Of a stretch of DNA of 11,808 nt, positions 6,404 to 11,808 are shown in pieces; position 1 is the first letter of the stretch, and the number at the start of each line of letters is the position of its first letter. The position numbers and the translations under genes were made by a program. The notes under the pieces are model-generated. The model did no database searches, had not been told where the DNA came from, and was given only the letters and a program-made list of their open reading frames with translations. Source of the DNA: Desulfuromonadales bacterium (lineage in GTDB: Bacteria > Desulfobacterota > Desulfuromonadia > Desulfuromonadales > BM103); the NCBI GenBank assembly GCA_030630015.1, contig DAOVNV010000055.1, positions 1-11,808 of the forward strand, given 5' to 3'.

Positions 6404-6432
6404 GTAAAAAATACAACGGTATTTTATGGGGA

Positions 6433-7071
6433 TTAAATGCGTAGGGCTTTAGCCAAAGTTTCGACAACCAGCCCACCCGTTTTGTGCGGGTTGGTTCCAA
6501 ATGCCAGGATGCCGTCAGTATGGCCTCCCATAACGAGCAGACATGGGTCGGCTGCTGAAAGGGCCGCATGGATACGGGTCACTTCCATGGCTATTTGCGG
6601 TGTGCCGCACAGGGCTGATTCTGCTGTGGCGGGGAGATCAAGAAGCTTCTGGCGGATGTAGATGTCAGGACTATGCAGGTGCATGACCCATTCAATAGCC
6701 GGATTTGCTTGGTAGAGGAGGCCATGAGTGAGCGATTCCGAAGAAGGTTTGATCGGTCCGATAGCTGTGACTTTGTTGAGAGGCGAGTCACAGTCGAGAA
6801 CAGTGACGTAATGTTGGGGTTGTAATGTCGGCAATCCGCCTGTCTGGGTGCCGCTGATGATAAAGGCGTTGCCGGTATGGTCCGGCGGCCAAACGCGCCG
6901 ACTGAGATTGCCAAATCCAAAACCGTCGTAACGGGCAGGGTCCTGTCCCAGCAGACCGAGCTGTCGAAAAATCTGTCGCCAGGCATTCAATTCGATCAGA
7001 ACTTCTGCGGCAGGTGGTGGACCTGGTTTGAAATCGAGTTGAAACTGGATAACGCCTTCAGGACCGGGCAT
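6433..7071 (-). CDS. Class II aldolase/adducin-domain protein
   Basis: 212 residues from the ATG at 7071, a stand-alone class II aldolase fold. The catalytic architecture is complete: GFGNLSRR (51–59) in the phosphate-binding position, FIISGTQTG (70–78), SSES with E112 in the place of the L-fuculose-1-phosphate aldolase acid/base Glu, zinc-ligand pair HLH (H131, H133), and GGHTDGILAFG with H184 as the third ligand. Members are metal-dependent aldolases, epimerases or dehydratases on small sugar phosphates; the substrate cannot be read from sequence. AGAGG at 7081–7077, 5 nt before the ATG, sets this start. The longer in-frame extension (to 7125) is translated from the heptad repeat and is rejected. 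The residues before ~20 are Pro-rich. No other sugar gene is beside it. Confidence 0.85.
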   Translation of the reverse strand: MPGPEGVIQFQLDFKPGPPPAAEVLIELNAWRQIFRQLGLLGQDPARYDGFGFGNLSRRVWPPDHTGNAFIISGTQTGGLPTLQPQHYVTVLDCDSPLNKVTAIGPIKPSSESLTHGLLYQANPAIEWVMHLHSPDIYIRQKLLDLPATAESALCGTPQIAMEVTRIHAALSAADPCLLVMGGHTDGILAFGTNPHKTGGLVVETLAKALRI

Positions 7072-7087
7072 GGGAACCTCTGAGGCA

Positions 7088-7226
7088 GTGGCGAGTGGCG
7101 GGTGGCGAGGGACGCGAAAAACCACAAGCTCCTTGAGTTAAATAGACCGGCTTCTTTTGCTGGTATTTTGCCATCGATGGGCCTTTATAAGTTTTTTCCA
7201 GCCACTCGCGACTCGTTACCCGCTAC
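7088..7226. repeat. Facing heptanucleotide repeat arms (REPIN/MITE-like) between the Dabb and aldolase genes
   Basis: Left arm, plus strand: GTGGCGA at 7088, GTGGCGG at 7095, GTGGCGA at 7102, GGGACGC at 7109. Right arm, minus strand: GTAGCGG at 7226, GTAACGA at 7219, GTCGCGA at 7212, GTGGCTG at 7205. Each arm is four 7-mers and the two form an imperfect inverted repeat, about 21 of 28 positions once GAG(G)CA is included. The intervening ~83 nt are AT-richer and hold no ORF. The right arm contains the stop codon of the Dabb gene. The left arm abuts the ribosome binding site of the aldolase gene. CGAGGGACGCG at 7106–7116 recurs in the repeat after clpA. Confidence 0.72.
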
Positions 7227-7516
7227 TGCTCTAAAAAATCCACTGCCACGATACTGCTGGTAATCGTCTTGATATAGGCGACAACCTTCTGATGTTCGGA
7301 GTGGACCTGGTAGCGTTGCAGGGCCTCGAGATCTGCAAAACTTGACACCAGGGCCAGATCGTAGGAGCGCTCCGACCGGATGATGTCTCTTCCGACGCGG
7401 AAATCTTCAATCTCGTTGATGACGCTCGGAAGCTTGAGCAAGGCGTCTTCTGTATGTTGAATGTCGGTTTTACTTGTCCCCGGATTAAACTTGAAAAAAA
7501 CGATATGAGTCAGCAT
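7223..7516 (-). CDS. Dabb (stress-responsive alpha/beta-barrel) domain protein
   Basis: 97 residues, a single dimeric-ferredoxin-like Dabb domain. Seen: N-terminal MLTHIVFFKFNPGTS, then LLKLPSVINEIEDFRVGRDI, the YDLALVSSFADLEALQRYQVHSEHQ block (52–76) and a final strand SSIVAVDFLEQ. Family members are small cytosolic proteins often induced by stress, mostly without a defined reaction. ATG at 7516 with AGGAG (7529–7525) and 8 nt spacing. The last three codons and the TAG lie in the right arm of the heptad repeat. The 50 nt gap to the upstream secreted-protein gene suggests possible cotranscription. Confidence 0.9.
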   Translation of the reverse strand: MLTHIVFFKFNPGTSKTDIQHTEDALLKLPSVINEIEDFRVGRDIIRSERSYDLALVSSFADLEALQRYQVHSEHQKVVAYIKTITSSIVAVDFLEQ

Positions 7517-7566
7517 GCTTTTCTCTCCTGGGTCAGATTAAGTCATGGGGAAATACCCTTACAGAA

Positions 7567-8028
7567 TTAATTCTGAAGTAGATCGAAGGTGTCGAGAACA
7601 ATCCGCGTTTCTGTATGGAGTCTGAGGATCGTGTTTTCAACCTGAATCATTTTCGTTCCGACAGGGGCGGGCGGCAGACGTTTCAGAATTTCTCCGGAGA
7701 GGGGGATACCGCTGCGATAGACCTGGTAGTCCAGCCTTTTTCCCGGAGCCACTTTCTTTTGCCAACCGGGCGGCAGACGTTTGCCGTGGGTTCCCTTTTT
7801 CTTGATCCCCCGTGGAAGGGTCTGAGAGGCGGAAGGTGTTTTCTGGCGGGATTGCCCCTGTAGAATTCCGGTTCGGATGATGTGCCTTTCGGCTGCGCTG
7901 AAGTGCCCGGACTCAACGCTTTCAGACACGGCATTCGCCGGGGCGGGTTCCCCATTTTTCTGTTTTGCGGTCGCCGGTAGTGCGAACATCACCAGCAGGA
8001 CGAGTAAAGCCAGGTAGCGCAGCATCAT
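7567..8028 (-). CDS. Secreted protein with CigR/RcnB-like C-terminal region
   Basis: 153 residues from the ATG at 8028. Signal peptide MMLRYLALLVLLVMFALPATA, cut near residue 21. A polar linker follows, with FSAAERHIIR (43–52), which resembles the family motif before the core. Then come basic GIKKKGTHGKRLPPGWQKKVAPGKRL (74–99) and the C-terminal RcnB/CigR-type strand region ILKRLPPAPVG…ENTILRLHTETRIVLDTFDLL (114–151). Related proteins are periplasmic; CigR of Salmonella is called an anti-virulence regulator and RcnB affects nickel/cobalt homeostasis, but neither role can be assumed here. Two adjacent ATGs (8028, 8025) both fit. A GTG further upstream (8076) would put a basic stretch before the signal peptide and is less likely. 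Divergent from the ykgJ-like gene. Confidence 0.7.
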   Translation of the reverse strand: MMLRYLALLVLLVMFALPATAKQKNGEPAPANAVSESVESGHFSAAERHIIRTGILQGQSRQKTPSASQTLPRGIKKKGTHGKRLPPGWQKKVAPGKRLDYQVYRSGIPLSGEILKRLPPAPVGTKMIQVENTILRLHTETRIVLDTFDLLQN

Positions 8029-8143
8029 GATCCGTCTTCTCCGTTCGGTTCTTCCCCTCCATGAGTGTCGAACCACTTCAGCATAATATATTTAAGTCTG
8101 GCTGTCATCTGGATCCTGATTTTGGCGAGTTCTGGTGCTGTTA

Positions 8144-8172
8144 TTGGAAACATGGGCGATCTGGAGTATATT
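8144..8172 (+). promoter_or_regulatory. Probable sigma-70 promoter of the ykgJ-like gene
   Basis: TTGGAA (8144–8149), 17 nt, TATATT (8167–8172). Predicted start near 8179, about 44 nt before the ATG. It sits in the 194 nt divergent gap, where the leftward gene also has an AT-rich stretch (8082–8095) but no convincing −35. Confidence 0.5.
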
Positions 8173-8182
8173 TATTAGATGC

Positions 8183-8203
8183 ATGACCGCAATGCGGTCC
8201 ATG
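8183..8203 (+). promoter_or_regulatory. Palindrome just after the predicted transcription start
   Basis: GACCGC (8185–8190), AAT, GCGGTC (8194–8199) is a perfect 6-bp-arm palindrome, with ATG/CAT further out (8183–8185 and 8201–8203) allowing for one bulged base. Placed at about +5 to +25, it fits a repressor operator or a 5' hairpin in the messenger. The loop of 3 nt is tight for RNA but possible. Confidence 0.4.
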
Positions 8204-8222
8204 ACGGAACCCGGGGTTGCCG

Positions 8223-8909
8223 ATGCAGAACGATTTTGATTTCAGTGTGTATTCAAAATGTTTTCAGAGCACGGCAGTCTCGGTGCTGGGGGGAGTACGA
8301 ACTCCGGTAGAGATTGCCGGAGGTACGCATCTGCTCGTGGCGGCCGTTGAGCATGACCTGCTTCGTTTCGGTGATCGGGCAGTTTTGGACTGCATGGCCT
8401 GTCGCCCGGGTTGCAGCTCCTGTTGCATCCTTAATGTTTCGGTCCTTTTCCCTGAAGCAATTGCCCTCTGCCGTTTTTTGTGGAGCCGTTTGAGTTACGA
8501 AGCGTTGCTGTCGGTTCGCGACAGGATTGAAGAGCTCTATATTCGTACCCGTTGGCTGGACGACGATGAAAGAGCCGCTATTCACGAGCCCTGCGCGTTC
8601 CTGGATGAGGATGGCCGCTGCCTCATTCATCCTGCCCGTCCATTGCTGTGCCGTTCCGTGACGTCCCTGGACCCGTCCCTCTGCAAGGAGGTGCTGGCGG
8701 CACCCCCTTTTTCGGAGGCCGGCACCGTACCGATGAACCTGTTTCAGAAGGGCCTGATGGAGGCCGCCTATCACGGCTTTTCCTCGGCCCTGAAGCAATT
8801 GGGTCTCGATGACCGGGCCTGGCGTCTGACTTCGGCCGTACACCGTTTGCTTTCCGTGCCGGGAGCTACCGGAGAGTTTCTCGCAGGTAAGCAGGTTGCG
8901 CGGAACTGA
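8223..8909 (+). CDS. YkgJ family cysteine-cluster protein
   Basis: 228 residues from ATG 8223. The cysteine cluster is CMACRPGCSSCC (C57, C60, C64, C67, C68), followed by EPCAFLDEDGRCLIHPARPLLCRS (C124, C133, C143) and C154. This is the YkgJ / putative zinc- or iron–sulfur-binding signature, including the CxxHxxRPxxCR-like segment CLIHPARPLLCR. Family function is not firmly established. The helical C-terminal half has no membrane segment. A TTG 6 nt upstream is in frame, but ATG is preferred. It is 99 nt upstream of clpS, which has its own promoter-like site, so it need not be part of the clp operon. Confidence 0.88.
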   Translation: MQNDFDFSVYSKCFQSTAVSVLGGVRTPVEIAGGTHLLVAAVEHDLLRFGDRAVLDCMACRPGCSSCCILNVSVLFPEAIALCRFLWSRLSYEALLSVRDRIEELYIRTRWLDDDERAAIHEPCAFLDEDGRCLIHPARPLLCRSVTSLDPSLCKEVLAAPPFSEAGTVPMNLFQKGLMEAAYHGFSSALKQLGLDDRAWRLTSAVHRLLSVPGATGEFLAGKQVARN

Positions 8910-8952
8910 TCTCTTCGCCGTTGCAGGGAATGGTTCCCGATGGCACCTGTCA

Positions 8953-8973
8953 GTTCATTATGTTAGAATGAAC
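8953..8973 (+). promoter_or_regulatory. Extended −10 promoter of clpS overlapped by a palindromic operator candidate
   Basis: TGTTAGAAT (8961–8969) is an extended −10 (TGn then TAGAAT) with no good −35. It lies within GTTCATT (8953–8959), 7 nt, AATGAAC (8967–8973), a perfect 7-bp-arm inverted repeat. A repressor bound here would cover the −10. The predicted start near 8976 gives a ~33 nt leader for clpS. Confidence 0.5.
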
Positions 8974-9008
8974 AGGCGGAAGGCAGGGGCTCAGAAGAGG
9001 ATGATCTC

Positions 9009-9323
9009 GTGGGAAATGATGCATCTGGCAATCAGACGCGACCGCATATTGAGGACGGATTCCGGACCAAGCAGCCGCCGATGTTCAAGGTGCTGATGCA
9101 CAATGACGACTATACCTCCATGGACTTTGTCGTTGAAATGTTGAGATCTGTGTTTTACAAGTCGCCGACCGAGGCCAATCGCATCATGCTTCACATCCAT
9201 TTCAAAGGTGTCGGGATTTGCGGAGTGTTCCCCTACGAGATTGCTGAAACCAAAACGGCAAAAGTTCATGCTCTGGCGCAGGCCGAAGGCTACCCTCTGC
9301 GCTGCAGCCTGGATCGTGTATAG
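9009..9323 (+). CDS. clpS: ATP-dependent Clp protease adaptor ClpS (N-recognin)
   Basis: 104 residues. ClpS binds proteins with N-terminal Leu, Phe, Tyr or Trp and delivers them to ClpA. A disordered N-terminal arm (1–~24, needed in the family for delivery) is followed by the core FKVLMHNDDYTSMDFVVEML. N32, D33 and D34 correspond to the alpha-amino-group binding residues, M38 and M60 line the pocket, and H64 in LHIHFKG corresponds to E. coli H66. Then come GICGVFPYEIAETK and LDRV at the end. All key residues are present. GTG start at 9009 with AGAGGA 7 nt upstream. clpA begins 33 nt after the stop, a clear operon. Confidence 0.96.
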   Translation: MGNDASGNQTRPHIEDGFRTKQPPMFKVLMHNDDYTSMDFVVEMLRSVFYKSPTEANRIMLHIHFKGVGICGVFPYEIAETKTAKVHALAQAEGYPLRCSLDRV

Positions 9324-9356
9324 AGGGTTGTCGACAGTCGCCCAGTGGAGTTTTCA

Positions 9357-11606
9357 ATGTTTAATCAGGATGTCCAGATTACCTTTTCTCTGGCGGTTAG
9401 AGAGGCTCAACGTCGTCATCACGAATTCTTGACGACCGAGCATGTTCTCTATGCTCTTCTGTTCGAGGAACAGGGTCAGGAAGTTGTTCTTGCCTGTGGT
9501 GGTGAAGTTGAACGATTGCGACACAGCCTGGAGGAATTTTTCGATCAACACCTGGAGTCAATCGACGTCGAAGAGGATTTTGTCCCGGAGCAGACGATCG
9601 GATTGCAGCAGGTCCTGCAGCGAACTGTGGCTCACATGCAATCCTCCGGCAAGCAGGAGGTTGGCCTGGGTGATCTCCTGGCTGCGATCCTCGAACAGGA
9701 AAACAGCCATGCTGCCTTACTCCTCCAGGAAGAGGGGGTGAGTCGTTTCGATATCCTGAGTTATATTTCGCACGGTATTACTAAGCATCCCCGCCAGGAG
9801 CCCGTTGAGCCAGACAGGAATGATGTTCCGGAACAAAAGCAGGCCCCTTCGGCCAAGAAGCCTGTCAGAAAGGTTGACCCGCTGCGGGCCTATACCATCA
9901 ACCTGCTGGAACGTGCCAGGGAAGGCAGGATCGATCCCCTGGTCGGTCGAACAGCAGAACTGGAACGCTCTATCCAGATCCTGTGCCGTAGACGCAAAAA
10001 CAACCCGATTCTGGTCGGTGAGCCTGGGGTCGGTAAAACGGCCATAGCCGAGGGTCTGGCCCTGCGCATCTACAACGATCAGGTTCCCGAACTGCTCAAA
10101 GACGCCGAACTGTTCGCTCTGGACATGGGGGCTCTTCTGGCAGGCACAAAATACCGGGGAGATTTTGAAGAGAGGCTCAAGGCGATTGTCCGCGCCCTGG
10201 AAAAGCGTCCCCGGGCGATCCTGGTGATCGATGAAATCCACACGATTGTCGGAGCCGGCGCCACCAGTGGCGGCTCTCTGGATGCCGCAAACATTCTCAA
10301 GCCTGTTCTGTCCACCGGAGATCTGCGCTGTATCGGTTCGACAACCTACGAAGAGTATAAGAATCTGTTCGAAAAAGACCGGGCTTTGTCCCGGCGTTTT
10401 CAGAAAATCGATATCCTGGAGCCGAGTGTTGCCGAGACAGTGGACATTCTGAAGGGGCTCAAAAGTTACTACGAAGAACATCATGGCGTGACTTACACGG
10501 CGGCAGCGCTTGAAGCGGCGGCCAGGCTGTCAGAGCGTCATATCAATTCCCGGCGCCTTCCTGACAAGGCAATCGACGTTATTGACGAAGCTGGGGCCTA
10601 TCGTCGACTTTATCCCCGGCAGCGCAAAAGCATCGGGGTTGCCGATATTGAAGCAGTTGTTGCCGGGATCGCGCGAATCCCCGTGCAGAAAATGACGGGT
10701 GCCGATCGGCGAAAGCTGAAAAGTCTCGATCTGGCGCTCAAACGGCAGGTGTTCGGCCAGGATGAGCCGATCGACCATCTCTGCCGCTCGATTCGCCGAG
10801 CCCGCGCGGGATTGGGACAGCCGGAGAAGCCGACCGGATCTTTCCTCTTTACTGGTCCGACCGGAGTGGGCAAGACCGAAGTGGCCAAGCAGCTTGCCCT
10901 GCAGATGGGAGTGGAATTCCTGCGCTTCGATATGAGTGAGTACATGGAGAAGCACTCGGTATCGCGCCTGATCGGTTCACCTCCCGGATATGTTGGTTTT
11001 GACCAGGGCGGACTGCTGACAGATGCCGTTATTCGCAACCCTTACGCGGTGCTTCTGCTGGATGAAATCGAGAAGGCCCACCCGGATATTTTCAATATTT
11101 TGCTGCAGGTCATGGATCACGGCTCATTGACCGACAACAGCGGACGCCAGGCCGACTTTCGCAATGTGGTCCTGATTATGACCAGTAATGTCGGTGCGCG
11201 TGAGATGAGCAGCACTCCCATCGGTTTTGGAGAGCGTGTTCCAGGTGGAGCCGGGCAGGCCGTGGAGAAGACATTCTCTCCCGAATTCCGCAACCGGCTG
11301 GATGCGGTTATCTCTTTCCGCCCGCTTGATGAGGCGGTGATGGTCAAGGTGGTCGACAAGTTCATTGCCCAGTTGCAAACCGCTCTCTCGGAACGAAAAG
11401 TCACCTTGCAACTGACCCGGGGCGCCCGTCTCGATCTTGCCAGGCGCGGCTATGATCCCGTCTTCGGTGCGCGGCCACTCGGTCGATTGATCGAGACCGA
11501 GTTGGGGGACCATCTCGCTGATGAGATGTTGTTCGGCCATCTGGTCAGGGGCGGTGCGGTCCGTGTCGGCCTCAAAGCGGGCAAGCTGGATTTCAGATTT
11601 AGCTGA
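9357..11606 (+). CDS. clpA: ATP-dependent Clp protease ATP-binding subunit ClpA
   Basis: 749 residues from ATG 9357 (GGAG 6 nt upstream; an in-frame GTG at 9345 precedes it but overlaps that site). Hexameric AAA+ unfoldase that feeds ClpP. Clp N-domain (1–~145) starts MFNQDVQITFSLAVREAQRR. A Lys/Glu/Pro linker follows (~145–175). D1 has Walker A GEPGVGKT (221–228) and Walker B VIDEIH (290–295), with RALSRRFQ carrying the Arg finger. D2 has Walker A GPTGVGKT (500–507), Walker B LLLDEIEKAHPD (566–577), SNVGAREM and FRNRLD. The IGF at 622–624 (TPIGFGE) is the ClpP-docking loop, so it should pair with ClpP; no clpP is in this window. There is no long middle coiled-coil domain, which excludes ClpB/ClpC. 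Length close to E. coli ClpA (758). Confidence 0.97.
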   Translation: MFNQDVQITFSLAVREAQRRHHEFLTTEHVLYALLFEEQGQEVVLACGGEVERLRHSLEEFFDQHLESIDVEEDFVPEQTIGLQQVLQRTVAHMQSSGKQEVGLGDLLAAILEQENSHAALLLQEEGVSRFDILSYISHGITKHPRQEPVEPDRNDVPEQKQAPSAKKPVRKVDPLRAYTINLLERAREGRIDPLVGRTAELERSIQILCRRRKNNPILVGEPGVGKTAIAEGLALRIYNDQVPELLKDAELFALDMGALLAGTKYRGDFEERLKAIVRALEKRPRAILVIDEIHTIVGAGATSGGSLDAANILKPVLSTGDLRCIGSTTYEEYKNLFEKDRALSRRFQKIDILEPSVAETVDILKGLKSYYEEHHGVTYTAAALEAAARLSERHINSRRLPDKAIDVIDEAGAYRRLYPRQRKSIGVADIEAVVAGIARIPVQKMTGADRRKLKSLDLALKRQVFGQDEPIDHLCRSIRRARAGLGQPEKPTGSFLFTGPTGVGKTEVAKQLALQMGVEFLRFDMSEYMEKHSVSRLIGSPPGYVGFDQGGLLTDAVIRNPYAVLLLDEIEKAHPDIFNILLQVMDHGSLTDNSGRQADFRNVVLIMTSNVGAREMSSTPIGFGERVPGGAGQAVEKTFSPEFRNRLDAVISFRPLDEAVMVKVVDKFIAQLQTALSERKVTLQLTRGARLDLARRGYDPVFGARPLGRLIETELGDHLADEMLFGHLVRGGAVRVGLKAGKLDFRFS

Positions 11607-11611
11607 AATCC
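11588..11611 (+). terminator. Strong hairpin across the clpA stop codon
   Basis: GGATTTCAG (11588–11596) pairs perfectly with CTGAAATCC (11603–11611) around a 6 nt loop; the TGA stop is at 11604–11606. No U-run follows, since the heptad repeat starts at 11615. It may protect or define an mRNA 3' end or slow readthrough into aat; classic termination is not supported. Confidence 0.4.
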
Positions 11612-11614
11612 GCT

Positions 11615-11773
11615 ACGCGGAACGCGGGACGAGGGGCGCGGAAAGCTGAAAACCAAGAAGTTCGCATCAGCCAGCTTAGCCAACTTTTCTGTAAGTAATT
11701 GCAACCCTGCTCCAATGAGGACTCTGAGGACGCAGTTTAAAGGTTTCCGCGTCCCTCGTCCCGCGTCCCTGTT
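11615..11773. repeat. Facing heptanucleotide repeat arms (REPIN/MITE-like) between clpA and aat
   Basis: Left arm, plus strand: ACGCGGA at 11615, ACGCGGG at 11622, ACGAGGG at 11629, GCGCGGA at 11636. Right arm, minus strand: AACAGGG at 11773, ACGCGGG at 11766, ACGAGGG at 11759, ACGCGGA at 11752. The cores 11622–11644 and 11744–11766 match at 22 of 23 positions when inverted. The ~99 nt between them hold no ORF I can support. The right arm ends 4 nt before the aat ATG. This element fills nearly all of the 171 nt clpA–aat gap. Confidence 0.8.
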
Positions 11774-11777
11774 CTTT

Positions 11778-11808
11778 ATGCCTGTATTCCGTCTGAGTGA
11801 AGAGCTGA
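11778..11808 (+). CDS. aat: Start of leucyl/phenylalanyl-tRNA–protein transferase Aat (partial)
   Basis: Only ten codons are present, reading MPVFRLSEEL, the typical opening of Aat in Geobacter-like bacteria (followed there by FPPPE…DGLLAVGGDLS, not visible here). Aat transfers Leu or Phe from charged tRNA to proteins with N-terminal Lys or Arg, making N-degrons for ClpS–ClpAP. The position straight after clpS–clpA strongly supports the call. No Shine-Dalgarno is visible: the upstream bases belong to the heptad repeat. Confidence 0.75.
   Translation, partial: MPVFRLSEEL

Noticed and set aside
7072..7125. N-terminal extension of the aldolase-like protein
   Set aside because: These codons are heptad-repeat DNA; a good ribosome binding site sits just before the ATG at 7071.
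8253..8843. 196-residue minus-strand ORF opposite the ykgJ-like gene
   Set aside because: Antisense shadow; the plus frame has the complete cysteine signature.
9717..10484. 255-residue minus-strand ORF inside clpA
   Set aside because: Antisense shadow of highly conserved AAA+ codons; Phe/Gln-rich product with no motif.

Overview
The window looks like chromosome from a Desulfuromonadales-type bacterium (Geobacter / Desulfuromonas / Pelobacter relatives). I infer this from the SfsA, RNase J and Aat N-termini, the clpS–clpA–aat order, mid-50s G+C judged by eye, and intergenic repeat styles. It is mostly housekeeping DNA. I see no prophage, insertion sequence, CRISPR array, tRNA or rRNA.

Layout. 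Bases 1–427 carry a divergent promoter region. The first 26 codons of sfsA run leftward (78→1), and the first ~71 codons of an RNase J gene run rightward (215→). The RNase J start is fused in frame to the rest of sfsA (to 1045). The two sfsA pieces, on opposite strands, together make one normal-length SfsA. So 1–427 is inverted relative to 428 onward: either a real inversion that swaps promoters and N-termini between sfsA and rnj, or an assembly/amplification chimera at a contig end. tmcAL (1097–2407, +), for tRNA-Met wobble cytidine acetylation, follows.

From 2480 to 8028 all genes are on the minus strand. In transcription order they are: a secreted CigR/RcnB-like protein, a Dabb-domain protein, a class II aldolase-fold protein, a 58-residue zinc ribbon, rmuC, and a lemA–TPM–TPM envelope module. 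From 8223 on all genes are on the plus strand: a YkgJ-type cysteine-cluster protein, then clpS, clpA and the first codons of aat. These last three form the bacterial N-degron pathway: Aat adds Leu/Phe to N-terminal Lys/Arg, ClpS recognises the N-degron, and ClpA unfolds the substrate for ClpP.

The most interesting structure outside genes is a set of heptanucleotide-periodic repeats at three gene junctions (3170–3197, 7088–7226, 11615–11773). Two of them form facing arms about 140–160 bp end to end. A separate ~137 bp imperfect inverted repeat (2338–2474) supplies the C-terminal tail of TmcAL. Putative operators sit at the clpS and ykgJ-like promoters.
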